Counted from the stretch's first letter, positions 23,239-34,639 are shown. The stretch: 64,000 bases of DNA from Coptis chinensis (GCA_015680905.1 CM027381.1:63911501-63975500); one strand, 5' to 3'. Numbers and translations: made by a program. Notes: generated by a model not told the origin, from the sequence alone.

Positions 23239-24800
23239 ATGTCATGGTTTGTCTTTGGCTTAATCGTCGAGGATGCCATGCTTGGTGGGACATCTAATGA
23301 AGGGACTGCTATGGCAGCTCGAAAATCATTTGCTCGTCCTGATTCAAAGAAAGGAGTTCGTAAGTGTACCCATTGTAATAGTGATAACCATGTAATTGAC
23401 ACCTGCTTTAAGCTACATGGTTATCCAGATTGGCATTCAAAGGGTAAGGCGTCTCCCATGTCTTCTAACTCTAAGGCAGAGAGTTCAAGTTCGAATAGTC
23501 ACTTAGTCACTGCTGCCGGATTTGTTGCCCAGCCAAATATATCTAACTCTGCTCTTATTGCTTTTACTGGAAATAGTGATTGGATAATTGACACGGGTGC
23601 TACTGATCATATGACTTGCGGTCGATATAAATTTAACCATTTCTCCTCTAGTTGTCCCAAACCAGTCATTACTAATGCTAATGGTGTGTCATCTCCAGTT
23701 GTTGGTATTGGCACTGTACCTTTGTTCCCTTCTTTATCTATCCATGATGTTTTATTTGTTCCGTCACTAAATTGTAACCTTCTCTCTGTTAGCCAATTAA
23801 CCAAATCTAATAATTGTGTTGCCTTGTTCTTTCCCACTCACTGTATTTTTCAGAACACCCATACCAAGGAGAGGATTGGCAGTGGTAAACAAAGTGGAAG
23901 ATTGCACTATTTGGAGGATGGTTTTCAACTGTCCAATCAAAAAGTACAAGCTCATGTTATGATTGACGATAAGATTAATAAAAATAAAAACAAAATTTTG
24001 CTTTGGCATAGACGACTAGGACATCCCTTATTTGGTTATCTTAGGAGATTATTTCCCTCTTTATTTAATGGTTGTAGTCTTTCTGAGCTTGCTTGTGAAA
24101 CCTATGTAATGGCGAAAAGCCATCGTACTATTTTCCCTTCGAGTGATAATAAATTTGTTGCTCCTTTTTCTTTAGTTCATTCAGATGTTTGGGGTCCTGC
24201 CCCACGTCCTACACATAATGGGATGAAATGGTTTATTACTTTTGTCATTGACTGCACTCGGATGACCTGGGTATTTTTTTAAAACATAAAAGTGATGTCT
24301 GTACAGTTTTTCCCCTTTTCCATTAGATGGTGCTCACACAGTTTGGCATCTCTATAAAGGTTGTTCGCTCTGATAATGGGAGTGAGTATTTCAAAAAAGA
24401 ATTGACTTGCTTTCTGCATACGGCTGGTATTATACATCAAACCTTTTGCCCTTATTCCCTTTAGCAAACTGGGGTTGCAGAACGAAAAAACAGACATCTT
24501 TTAGAGATTACTCGGTCTTTATTAATTGGTGGTCATGTCCCATCTCACTTATGGGGCGAGGCTTTGAACTTTGTTGTTTACTTAATGAATCATACACCTT
24601 CTAGTGTTGTCCAATTTCAGAGACCCTTAGATGTGCTTTCTGATCACTGTACGCTTCCGCCCATTGTTCATTTAGCACCCTATATCTTTGGGTGTGTGGT
24701 GTATGTTCACTTACATACACAACAACGCACCAAACTTGATCCACATGCGTTAAAGTGTGTCTTTGTTGGGTATGGCTCAACTCATAAGGATTAGAAGTGT
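23239..24800 (+). pseudogene. Zinc knuckle, protease and integrase of Copia C
   Basis: CTHCNSDNHVIDTC (about 23365-23406) is a CCHC knuckle. WIIDTGATDHMT (about 23582-23617) is the protease active site. LLWHRRLGHP starts the integrase zinc finger, but the second Cys is lost (ACETYVMAKSH where a CxxC pattern is expected). The core begins LVHSDVWGPAP with the first catalytic Asp; after a frameshift at about 24280 the second Asp region reads VRSDNGSEYF (about 24363). QTGVAERKN (about 24465-24490) keeps the catalytic Glu, preceded by a TAG where Gln is usual. LAPYIFGCVVYVHLH and KCVFVGYGSTHK close the domain. Confidence 0.88.
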
Positions 24801-24833
24801 TATCATCCATCGTCTAAAAAAAAATTTGTCTCA

Positions 24834-26891
24834 ATGGATGTCATTTTCCATGAACACAACCTTTTTTATACAGAGATCACTGATTCTTCACTTCAGGGGG
24901 AGAATAGAAATGAAATGCAAAATCATGATGATATAATGGTCTTTGATTTATTAGGACCACAATCACCTACTGATAAAAACTCAATAGAAGAAGTCGATGC
25001 AACCTCCACTAAGTGCTCAAATGAAGAATGTGAAGATCAAATCCATGATAATACATTACCTCCTACAACGGATCCACTAATCCAATCTTCTCCAGAGCAA
25101 TCTTCTCTAGAAGACCCATTAGAGGTATCGCCTGACTCTATTATTGTTGATTCTAATATTCATGATGTTAACCTACCTAGTCTTATTGTTGATTCTAATA
25201 TTCATGATGTTAACTTATCTACTCTTAATTCTGAACGAGTTCAATATCATCTTCCACCTCGATCTAACCGTGGCCAACCACCAATTAAATATGAACCTGA
25301 TCCTAAAGCTAAAGTGAAATATCCCATAAGCAATCATGTGTCATCCCACAAGTTGTCCAAGTCATATGCATCTTATGTACTCCAGTTATCATCTGTCTCT
25401 ATTCCTAGTAAAATGCAGGAAGCACTGAAAAAGAATGCCACTTGGGAACTTGTAATCTTACCAAAGGGAAAGAAGACAGTGGAGTGCAGATGGGTATTTA
25501 CAGTCAAGCTCAAAGCAGATGGGGCTATTGAGAGATAAGAAGCTCGGCTGGTTGCAAAAAGGTATACACAATCTTATGGTGTAGATTAGCAAGAAACTTT
25601 TGCACCGGTTGCTAAACTTAATACTGTGAGAGTACTTTTGTCATTAGTTGCTAACAAAGATTGGCCTCTTCTTCAGTTTGATGTAAAAAATGATTTCCTG
25701 CATGAAGATCTTACTGAAGAAGTATATATGGATCCTCCCCCAAGTATACCAGAATACTCAGATACAACAATGGTTTGTAAACTAAAGAAGGCATTGTATG
25801 GGTTAAAACAGTCTCCAAGAGCTTGGTTCAGCAGGTTCACCAAGTCTATAAAGAAGTTCGGCTACAAACAAAGCAACTCGGATCACACTTTGTTTTTAAA
25901 ACACAAAAGAGGTAAAATTACTGCTATAATTATCTATGTTGACGATATGGTGGTGACTGGTGATGATCATGAGGAGATTTCTAGTTTACAACAGTATCTG
26001 GCTTCTAAGTTTGAAATGAAACAGCTCGGAGACCTTAAATATTTCCTTGGGATTGAGGTTGCCCGATCAAAAAATAGTATTTTCTTATCCCAGCAGAAAT
26101 ATATTCTTGATTTATTATCTGAGACTAGAATGCTCGGATGTAAGCTAGTTGATACTCCCATTGAGCAGAACCACAAGCTGTTTCTGTGTTTGAATGCAAC
26201 TCCTACCAATAAGGGTAGATATCATAAACTTGTAGGGAAATTGATCTATTTATCGCATACCAGGCCAGATATTACGTATGCGGTTAGCGTCGTGAGTCAA
26301 TTCATGCATGACCCACGTAAACCTCATATGGATATTGTAGAGCTCATATTGAGATATTTGAAATCTGCTCCGGGTAAAGGCTTATTGTTCTCGAAACATG
26401 ATCACCTAAAAGTAGAATGCTACACTGATGCAAATTGGGCAGGCTCAGCCGACAACAGAAGGTCTACCTCTATATACTTCACTTTTGTAGGTGGAAACCT
26501 TGTGACTTGGAGGAGTAAAAAATAGCCAGTAGTATCGAGATCAAGTGCTAAAGCTGAATATATAGGTATGGCATATGGGGTATGTGAGTTACTGTGGTTG
26601 AGAAACTTGTTGATGGACTTGGGTGTTAAATCAAAAGTGGAAATGAACCTGTATTGTGACAATACGTCAGCTATAGAGATAGCTCATAATCATGTTCAAC
26701 ATGATCGGACGAAGCATGTGCAGATTGATAGACATTTTATCAAGGAGAAACTTGAAGCTGAAATTATTACTTTTCCATTTGTCAAGTCTGAAGACCAACT
26801 AGCAGATGTCCTTACTAAAGCATTGGCTAGCAAGGTGTTTAATGATTCTCTTGTCAAGTTGGGTATGTGCAATATCTACGCACCAACTTGA
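24834..26891 (+). pseudogene. Reverse transcriptase and RNase H of Copia C
   Basis: An acidic linker (24834-25300), with a duplicated segment IVDSNIHDVNL at about 25143-25220, leads to RT: MQEALKKNATWELVILPKGK, CRWVFTVKLKADG, a TAA after ER, QFDVKNDFLHEDLTEEVYMD, KALYGLKQSPRAWF and the catalytic IIYVDDMVVTGDD (about 25930-25970). RNase H has YTDANWAGSADNRRSTS, WRSKK, TAG where Gln is expected (26523-26525), AEYIGMAYGVCELLWLR, LYCDNTSAIEIAHN and KEKLEAEIITFPFVKSEDQL, ending GMCNIYAPT at 26891. The catalytic Asp residues of RT are intact, but stops make it non-functional. Confidence 0.9.
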
Positions 26892-26913
26892 CAAGATGCT
26901 GAAATAAGGTAGA

Positions 26914-27086
26914 GCGTGGGGCGCGCTTACTCTACTGGAGGTTCGTCAAGACAAGAGCGCGAGGCACGCCCTTGTCCAGGCATATCCAAGCACGGGGCGC
27001 GCTTACTCTACTGGAGGTTCATTGAGACAAGAGCGCGGGGCGCGCCCTTGTCCAGGCATATCCAAGCGCGTGGCGCGCTTACTCTT
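26914..27086. repeat. 76-base CG-rich tandem repeat in the Copia C 3' region
   Basis: Two complete 76-base units (26914-26989, 26990-27065) and a partial third (27066-27086) carry GGGGCGCGC and GAGCGCGGGGCGCGCCC words. The array is bracketed by two similar copies of the ORF end, CAAGTTGGGTATGTGC (26854 onward) and CAAGTTGGGCATGTG (27089 onward), as if an expansion arose within a duplicated segment. Confidence 0.93.
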
Positions 27087-27134
27087 TTCAAGTTGGGCAT
27101 GTGTATATCCACGCACCAACTTGAGGAGGGGGGG

Positions 27135-27303
27135 TGTTAGAATATTTGTTACTATATTTAGTATTAGGAAGTATCTTTTGTATTTAGTAAGAGTATTATC
27201 TTCTCCTAGATATGTGGATCTAGGAGATCTCTGTATTCATGTATATATACTACTAGAAACATCAATAAACAACATCAGAAATATCCATTAAATATCTTTG
27301 ACA
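27135..27303 (+). repeat. Right (3') LTR of Copia C
   Basis: TGTTAGAATATTTG to ATCTTTGACA, same length as the left LTR with 8 substitutions. It is preceded by a G-rich polypurine tract at 27123-27134. Confidence 0.92.
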
Positions 27304-27853
27304 GATGCATGCTCAAAGGTAAGTCATTTAGGTCACCTAAGAAGATGCTAAAAAAGCCAAAAAAGCTACGCCTTGACTAATTGAGAAAGAAGTTCATATC
27401 ATCCCAACTCACATAGTACTCATTAGTCTAGGCTCCCTCTATTAACTTTTTTGTCGTGGTTTTAATGTTTTTTGCATTGTATTAGTTAAATTGGAAAGTT
27501 GTTACATTAAGCAAAGTAGGAAAGAGATAATGGCTATATAGCTAGAAGGTTAAGAGGAATAAAATACAGGTCTGCCGGTTAACTATGTTATTTATAAATG
27601 GATTTAACTGTAATTCACTTGGGGGTTTTGTTTTCCATTTTTAAATCAATCAGTTGCCGTTCTTGGATCTTGTGTCATCCTACTTTTGGAAATTTTAATG
27701 CACACTCCACTTTGAATCTTATTCTGTTCTACCACTCACGCTTCTATTGTTACATTTGTTTAGAGAACCTGATGGCACAAGGGATTGGTTAATTGATATA
27801 CAGTTAAGTTAATCCCATTGCGATTTGGATTGATCATTCTACGTTTTCTGCAG
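27304..27853 (+). other. Oxidoreductase intron 5, right part
   Basis: Host intron from the Copia C insertion to the acceptor TTTTCTGCAG at 27853. No gene is recognised. Confidence 0.5.
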
Positions 27854-28560
27854 AAACAAAAAGTGCTCAACACATTTCCACCTAAATTTGGTCTGGTGAA
27901 GAGATTTTGGAAATATGTTTTGGAGCAAGAAGTATCACTTGGTCTTAGAAAACTCACATGAGTTTGGTGAAAAATAAGTTTTTATGGTCAGGATATAACT
28001 TATCTCACGATTATTATACAGGGTATAGATGGAGACACATTGTGAGCATCCATTCCAAAGAACTCCCTTATTTCTGTTTCTTCTTTGCTGAAGCAGTGTT
28101 CATTCAGAATAACAGGGAAGGTAGCTTTTGTATTTGCTTTTTACCTCCTTTGTTCTTTGCCACGTACTCTGAAATATTTATACTTGGTTTACATTGAAGG
28201 GTCAATTTAAAGATGAATTTGTTACTGCTGGAGGTGTTCCACTGAGTGAGGTTGGTATACTTTTCTATGCATATCTATCTCTTTTGGCTTACCTTTTCTT
28301 TTTTCTTCCCGCTTTATCTTTCTTTTATGATTTTATTTACTTCTTATGTGTATGAAGATCTCGCTGAATACCATGGAAAGCAAGATACAACCACGTCTAT
28401 TCTTTGCAGGAGAGGTTAGTTATCGTTCTGCGTTGTCGCTTCAGTAGCCTTCCTTGTAACTTTTTTCCTTGAAACTATTAAAAGACTATAAATGACACCA
28501 AAGTTGTATTCTTTGTAGGTACTCAACATTGATGGAATAACCGGTGGGTTCAACTTTCAG
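27854..28560 (+). pseudogene. HI0933/YhiN-type oxidoreductase, visible exons 6-10
   Basis: In-phase exons: 27854-27931 (KQKVLNTFPPKFGLVKRFWK), 28022-28120 (NSLISVSSLLKQCSFRITGK), 28200-28250 (GQFKDEFVTAGGVPLSE), 28358-28414 (ISLNTMESKIQPRLFFAGE) and 28519-28560 (VLNIDGITGGFNFQ). The blocks FVTAGGVPLSE, FFAGE and GGFNFQ are signature C-terminal elements of HI0933-type flavoproteins, contacting FAD. A TGA at 28043-28045 (after GDTL) stands where I recall a Trp. With the TAG at 21816 this makes two stops of the TGG-to-TGA/TAG type. All splice sites here remain GT-AG. Confidence 0.85.
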
Positions 28561-28856
28561 GTAAGAAATGAAAGGAACTCTATTGATACTCGGAACGGCT
28601 TTGAACTCTGTTAACTTAGTACCGCTAGTAATCCCGAAAAATATCTACTCCGAAAATTTATGAAATCTTTCAGTTTTCGTGCATTTGTACTTCGTTCACT
28701 TTCTGGGCGTGCCTTTTCCAAAAATGGGTTCCCATTCCTTGCACTAAATGGCATTGATAGACTTTTCCTATTTGGGTTATATTTGTCATCATGGGACCTT
28801 TCCATATCCTTGTTAACTTCCAATCCTGACGATGTAACTGTTTTACACAACCACTT
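28561..28856 (+). other. Oxidoreductase last intron, left part
   Basis: From donor GTAAGA to the left target duplication CACTT (28852-28856) of element D. Open frames across it are not supported as genes. Confidence 0.5.
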
Positions 28857-29398
28857 TGTAAAGGTGTGTTTTGGTTTTTCTTTACATGCAATGGAAGAGA
28901 GGAGGATGGGTTTGGGTTTTGGAGAGACCGAGTTCGCTGATAATGAGCGAGCTACCTACGTATCTTCTCTTGATTTTAAGGGGAGAGAAGAATCAGGTCT
29001 CACGTAGTTCAAGTAGGTGGTATTTATAGGCCTAAGGGAGTGTTGATCCTTGAGACACGTGTACCCTCTTGTACATATGTAGGGTGGAGATTATGAATGT
29101 GTGTTGGGTTGGTTTTAGTAGGAATTGTGTGCTGATTGGGAGTTGGTGCGGTAGTCCATATTTCCCGGTGATGGGATGTAAAAGTAAGATTTTGGTGATG
29201 ATTACATCTGGTGGTGTGTGTTTTTATCCGTTACGTCTCTCCGCCTTTTATTCGTCTTGAGATATCCTTGAACGAGCTTAAGCGTACCACCTACATGAAG
29301 GGAGCTGCTCACAGATCGGTCTTGGAAGTCGATGTCCTGAGTTTGGTTATGCTTCGCGCGTGTGCAATATTCCTTAATAAGGATATTACTCCCCTACA
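28857..29398 (-). repeat. 3' LTR of gypsy D (left copy)
   Basis: 542 bases; on the minus strand TGTAGGGG...CCTTTACA. It differs from the right copy by scattered substitutions and an indel-rich stretch around 29225-29290, where the two copies are hard to align. Confidence 0.9.
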
Positions 29399-29419
29399 CA
29401 GCCCCCTCTCAGTAGATTG
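29399..29419 (-). promoter_or_regulatory. Polypurine tract of gypsy D
   Basis: The minus strand reads CTACTGAGAGGGGGCTG directly before LTR start TGTAGGGG. This is the expected primer site for plus-strand DNA synthesis and confirms minus-strand orientation. Confidence 0.75.
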
Positions 29420-29639
29420 TTTATGTCCATGGAAGCGATCTGCTGAGAGAAAAACGGAAGTACGTGCGGAGCATGAGCGAGCTATGATGAACGATCTGAC
29501 TGAGATGCTGTAAAGTTTGAATCGTGTGGCATGATGATTTGGAAGGAAAGGGAAGTTGGCCCGTGATTGGCACGTGACAGAATCGTAGCAGTTGGTAAAG
29601 AAATGTGTCGCCGCGTTATTCAAAACTTTTAAAAAGACA

Positions 29640-29928
29640 GGTCTTTGGAACACGTGTGCGTGCTAGAGCATAGGCTGTAATCATAACTTCTTGGTAACTG
29701 AATGGGCTGTTGTACAAAATCAAATTTGGGACACTCGAAAAATTATTTCCTGTTTCCTTCTCCAGCAAAAACGCAAGCTAGGGTTTCTCGGTGAGTGCTT
29801 ACATTCTTTCTTTGCCTTTTCATTTTCAATTTGCTTTCCTCTTGTTCAAGTGCGATTTGTTGAGTAGGTAGGTCAGTGTTAGGCTGTAGGGTTTAAGCTT
29901 GGGTAGTTGATAAGAAGGAGATGTCATA
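29640..29928 (+). promoter_or_regulatory. Putative leader of the antisense gene in gypsy D
   Basis: Upstream of the ATG at 29929 lies GCTAGGGTTTCTCG followed by GTGAGT (29791). This is a common plant 5'UTR wording with a plausible intron donor; an acceptor such as GAGTAG lies near 29867. The promoter itself is not identified. It suggests the antisense gene has its own transcription unit starting near the 3' LTR. Confidence 0.35.
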
Positions 29929-32294
29929 ATGTCTGATTCTGACGATACTCGATCGAAAGAGGTTCGGGAGGTCTCATTAACTTGTGGTGAGTATGAGAAT
30001 GATAAGGAAGAATCAGTGAGTCTTAGCATTCAGGTTGAGTAGGATGAGGAAGTTAGGGTAGATGAAGGTAATACACGATCTGGGTCGGAAGGTGCTGTAG
30101 CTAGCACGTCAGGTCGAGGGGAGGGTTTGTCGTCAAGTGGGTTGCTTCCTAGGACGGTGGATCGTCGTGCTGCGAGGTCGTTCCCCGAACTGAGGGCAGC
30201 TTATAGGATCAACGTTCCTGATCTAGAGATATATGAACCACGGTTAAGTGAAAATGTACGTAGTGAGGAGTACAACCCGCCGAATGGTGGGGTAATCATC
30301 TGTGAGGGCCAACTAAGAGTGTATATGCAAATACCGTTCTCGAAACTGGTTTGTGACTTCTTGGCTCATTGTTGGAAGTTTCCTTGTCAGTTTGTTGGTA
30401 ACACCTGGCGACTGTTTAGGGTGTTCGACCTGTTGAATGCGAGTGGGGAATACCACATAGGGGTATCCGACATAATTGAACATTATGTTGTGAGGCGATC
30501 TGGTAATCTGAACTTTAGTTTGCAAACTATGACGACACGTTCTACTGTGATTAACGGTGTAAGAAACGAGGCCTGGACAAAGATATCGTTGCTGCTAGTT
30601 GGCAACTACTATGCTAGCGGATGTAGGTTGCAAACTAGGATTTGCAACATATCCGGTGGGTAGGAATGTCTTTCTTTTGTCGCTTTACTTGGTGATTTAC
30701 TGTTGTTCTAACTGGCCCATGTCTTTGCTTTGTTTGTAGATTTTTTTGTGAAAACGCAAACTGATCGTGGGGAGATAGAGAGGTTCGCGCGGCTGACTCG
30801 AGCACAAAAACAAGCGAAGCTTCCCGAATTTGCTCATTTCTTTGTAGAAAAGGGTGGGCCTGCGATCCGGGAAAAAAGAAAGGCTCAAAAGGACCGAGCT
30901 CGAGGTCAGACTAGGAGAGGGGTGATGGAGATGCGCATGAGTGACTTGGTAACGTGGGAAGATAGGAACCGGGCTCGTGGCGGCCTGAGACGACCCTCTG
31001 GAGGTGGTGGTGCCGGGCGGCGGGGGTCGAAATTCCCGACTGGCGGGGGGTCGACTGATGCTCCTGTAGAGATGGAGACGGTGGTCTTCAATCCTCGTGT
31101 ACGGAGCAGGTCGGAGAAGAGAAGAAATGACGCCTCTGAGCAAGATGCTGCCTGAGTGGCCAAAGTTGCGCGGCATGCTCTTGGTGAAAGCTCCAGTGCG
31201 GGGGGCGGTTCTGGTGGTGGCCAGGCTAGTGCTACGGTTGCTCGCCGGAGTCGGGTGCGACCGGAGCAGGTCTTGGACTTGGCCAGCTTTGGGGAGGGGT
31301 CTAGTCCATCTCCTGCGGTGCGAGAACCTAGTCCGCTGGCGAAGGCGAAGGGTCCTCGCAAAGCTAGTGGGAAGTCAATTATGGTTGCGGATGACTTAGA
31401 GTCACAGTTTGTGTACTTAGACGACAACGGGGTTCAACAAACTATGAGGCGAACTGATTGTAGCTTCAGGTCAAGTAAGGTGTCGGCTTGTCTGCTAGAA
31501 CAGATAGCTCTGGACGGCAACCGTAAGGAGCTGGATGACAGAGGGCTGGCTGATAACCTAAAGCAGATGGAAATCGCGCAATGTCTGGTGCGTGGATTTG
31601 TCCCCCTTTGATGTATCTGTTTGCTTATGTACGCTACTATGTCCTGGTTATTAACATATGTTTGCAATTGCAGCTTGTGAGTAGGTTTCAGAAGTTGAAG
31701 GAGATTGCTCAGTTCGCGGAGGCAGATAGAGAGACTGTGGTGAAGCTATCAGACAAGCTGAAAAATGTTCAAGACGCCGCTAAGATGGAACATGAGGAGC
31801 TCGAGGACTTAAAGAAAGCACACCAAGCTCTGAGTCTGGCAAAGATGTTAAAGGATACCGAGGCAGAATATCTGAGGCTAAAACTACAGGGTGCTGAAGA
31901 GAACGTCATCACAGCAACTGTAGAAATTAGTAGGTTGAACGAGTATGCCTTACACTGCAAGAAGGTTACTCAAGATGCTACGAAGGCCTATGACGACCTA
32001 GATGCTGACTTTGTTGAGCTGGAAGCGGACTACAAAGCTTTGAAAGAAGAGCATGTACATGGGATGTCTCGTACCGCACTGGAACAGGTGCAGGGAGATG
32101 TCTATAGTGTTCTTGCTTCTTCAGTGGTCGTGCCAGAGGCCGTGGTACCGCGAGTTGAAGCTGCTGCGTCTGATGTGCTTATGAGTTTGGATTTGGATGG
32201 AGTGTCCATTGTGGTTAAAGGGAGGGATGCTGAAATTGACGAGTCACTTGTGGCTGGAGAGCTAGTTGTTGCGCCTAGAGATGGCGAGTTGTAA
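29929..32294 (+). pseudogene. Antisense three-exon gene of gypsy D (putative gypsy-type transposon protein), copy 1
   Basis: Opposite in strand to pol. The first ATG (29929) gives MSDSDDTRSKEVREVS. Exons 29929-30655, 30740-31587 and 31674-32294 join in phase across GT-AG introns of 84 and 86 bases, about 731 codons. Exon 1: acidic start, then a folded domain with FPELRAAYRINVPDLEIY, VYMQIPFSKLVCDFLAHC and IGVSDIIEHYVVRR. Exon 2: basic, Gly/Arg-rich. Exon 3: a long heptad-like coiled coil (VVKLSDKLKNVQDAA to YKALKEEHVHG). In-frame TAG (30040) and TGA (31153) interrupt it. The first domain resembles the region annotated as putative gypsy type transposon in other plants; its function is unknown. 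Confidence 0.75.
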
Positions 32295-33060
32295 CTTCAT
32301 CTTGCTAATCTGTATGCTTGTAAGCTATGATACAATAGAGCTGGTTTCCTGGGGTAACCTGGGCAGTTCGCTTTTCTTGCTTTTATGTGCTACGACTTTG
32401 AACGATCTGGTATCCCGTACTAGTTTGGGGTAACCTTGTGAGGATGAGTATTAGTTAGCCGGGTTGGATTTCCTGAGTAGGCTCAGCAACTCGGCTAAAG
32501 AACGAACTGTGGTTGGGGCTTGTCCGAACAGGTCGTTTTTTGCTTATATGCTATGCTTGTTGCTTGTTTCCCTGTTGTGTGTGTCATTTGCTTGATTGAA
32601 TGTATGAACGGTGATACTGCTACAACTATGCATGTCGGATATACTGCGGTGATAACTGACCTGCAAGTAACCTATAGGCTTGAATGAGCGTCATGTCGTT
32701 AAATTGTCTTCAGTTTTAGGTGTCGCCCGTAATGATGTTACCAGATCGATGTGACCTGTACATAGAGTAGGACGTATAGTGTTCTGTTCATTGCCGCGAA
32801 CGGCAGTATTTCCTCACGTGTGTGACACATGTAGGAAAATGAGCGGTTCAAGGAGCGTAATGATGGAGGGCAGATGGCCTGACGTTTGGCGTCTCAAGGT
32901 AATTATGATGTGCTTAGGGAAAAGACGTTACATAATAAGTAAAATTGTTCGTAGAACACCAAAGGTATTTTCTTGGATTCTTGTCTTAGCTCCTCTTTGC
33001 CTTAACGCTGTGCACTACCATCATCGCTGCTTCTATAGGTACGTTTGTTTTCATTTTTGA
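32295..33060 (+). other. Spacer between the two antisense gene copies
   Basis: No gene is supported. Words such as GGTAACCTGGGCAG and GGGGTAACC near 32350-32440 recur in changed form around 34330 after copy 2 (TACCTGGGTAGACCCAG), which suggests the whole gene plus downstream spacer was duplicated. Confidence 0.4.
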
Positions 33061-34125
33061 ATGTATCTCGTTGAGAAAGAGTTGGTGGATAGCTTTAACT
33101 CATGCGGTATTATCTCTGTTCGTAGGTTTGATTATGGCAAGGTGCCGCAAATATGTGAGAGAAGAAGGGAGTATGAGAGAGACTTCACCTCTAGTAATGG
33201 AGGAGAACTCCCTCATGTGCACAGTGATCGTGGTAAGAGGAAGGTTGTTTCTGTAGGAGCCAAAGGCAACAAGCGACCTAGGAGAGCTGGTCGTCCGGCT
33301 GGTGGCATTGTATTTAGGTCGCCACACGGTAGGTAGCGACACCGATCGTCATCTTCTGCGAGCGTAATTAACTGAGGCAAAAGTCACCAAGTCGCTGGTG
33401 AGAATTCGTCCCCGCGATTCGGGGATGTGGGGAGCGAATTCTACTACCTGGGGAAGACGGGGAAGAAGCGTACGGTGAAACCCTCGGACTGTAGCTTCCA
33501 CTCGGCACCCATAGCGACTAGCCTTCTGAAGGGGATCGTGTTGGATGGTGACAAGGCGGAGGTGAAAGATGAAGATATGGAGACGCTGTTGGGGACGATG
33601 GATATGGCCACTTGTTTGGTGAGCTCATGATGTGCTAAGTTGTTGTGTCTGTTTCCAGGGCAATTTTGATCTTTAACTTTGTACGCGCAGTTTCTTGCAG
33701 GGTATGATAAACCCAAAAAGATGTTGTGCAAAATGTGAGATCGATGATAACCAAAGACGCCGAAAGGATGTATGCGAGCTGCGTGGGGGGCTGACAAGAG
33801 GAAGCTAGAGGTGATGACCAACAAGTATCAGAATGCTGCTGCTGAGAACGTTGCGTTGGTTACGGCTATGACTGATCTAGAGGGGGAGTTAGCTAAGGTG
33901 ACTGCATATGCCAAAAAATGTCAAGGGGTAGCGTGCAAAGCACAGAAGGCGTATACCATGGCCTGTGCCGAATATGCCACTCTGGACGAGAAGTATCACC
34001 TCCTGAAGAAAGCGACTAAAGGCGAGGAGCAAGGGCACGGTATGCGTGTGATCCTGAGATCTGCTCGGCACACTGCTTCTACTAGTGCGACCCCAAAAGA
34101 TAAGCATGTCTTGACTGACGTTTGA
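33061..34125 (+). pseudogene. Second, diverged copy of the antisense gene of gypsy D
   Basis: The block 33427-33630 (EFYYLGKTGKKRTVK, CSFHSAPIATSLL, IVLDGDKAEV, MATCLV) matches the exon 2 end of copy 1 (QFVYLDDNGVQQTM, CSFRSSKVSACLL, IALDGNRKEL, IAQCLV) in order and spacing. It also ends at the same donor position: CTTGTTTG before GTGAGC (33619) here, TGTCTG before GTGCGT (31588) there. The block 33772-34125 is a coiled coil with AYAKKCQGVACKAQKAY, parallel to exon 3 of copy 1. 33061-33336 holds a Lys/Arg-rich piece (RGKRKVVSVGAKGNKRPRR). Stops and frameshifts between blocks make it a pseudogene; the N-terminal domain is missing. Confidence 0.65.
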
Positions 34126-34639
34126 TGGTGCAATCTATCCTTGTCTATTTCATCTAAAAAGAAAATCGTGAGTGTTCTTTACGTTCTCCTCTCTTATATG
34201 AGAGTTAACAATAGAGTTGTGTCTTCAGGCTTGCCTGAGCAGTTCGTCACTTTGGTACAGAGAACTGGTTTCCACGGAAGTGGCAGTTCGATGTCTTGTT
34301 AAATTTGTAATAAACACCGATCTGGATTACCTGGGTAGACCCAGTAGATCGGTGGATCTAGTTATTTTGGCGTTGGCCGAGGATTGCTACTGATTAGGTT
34401 TGGAATGCATGTTTCTGCTTAATTGCTTGTAGTTAGCATCCTGCTTATTATGCGTGTGGCTTGAAATAACTGAGGAGCTTGAGACTTAGATTAAAGAAAC
34501 GTTTTGCCTGTGATTATCGCTTTCTTTCTTGGTCATCATGTTATAAGAGAAGAAACGCTGGAAGCATTCTAGATGATCTGAGTCTAAAATTAAGATTTCT
34601 CCACTAGGTGGATTGATCTAAGCTTAGAAGTAATACTCA
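34126..34639. other. Non-coding spacer between the antisense genes and the tandem repeats in gypsy D
   Basis: No ORF of note; contains GATCTGGATTACCTGGGTAG and similar words also seen after copy 1. Probably 3' untranslated sequence of the second antisense copy. Confidence 0.4.

Larger units (their letters stand above)
22237..27303 (+). mobile_element. Complete Copia retrotransposon C (Ale-like) in an oxidoreductase intron
   Basis: Two 169-base LTRs (22237-22405 and 27135-27303) enclose gag, protease, integrase, RT and RNase H on the plus strand, the Copia order. The primer-binding site TGGTATCAGAG follows the left LTR and a polypurine tract GAGGAGGGGGGG precedes the right one. Flanking pentamers are CATGC and GATGC, a 4/5 match expected for a slightly decayed target duplication. 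I counted 8 differences between the LTRs (4.7 percent). The short LTRs and the ending KLGMCNIYAPT suggest the Ale lineage. Confidence 0.9.

Noticed and set aside
28660..29007. 115-codon plus-strand frame over the gypsy D boundary
   Set aside because: It runs from host intron into the LTR across the target duplication, so it cannot be an ancestral gene.
30697..31427. Overlapping minus-strand frames of 159 and 173 codons
   Set aside because: They mirror the Gly/Arg-rich exon of the antisense gene; Pro/Ser-rich wording is what the complement of such codons gives.
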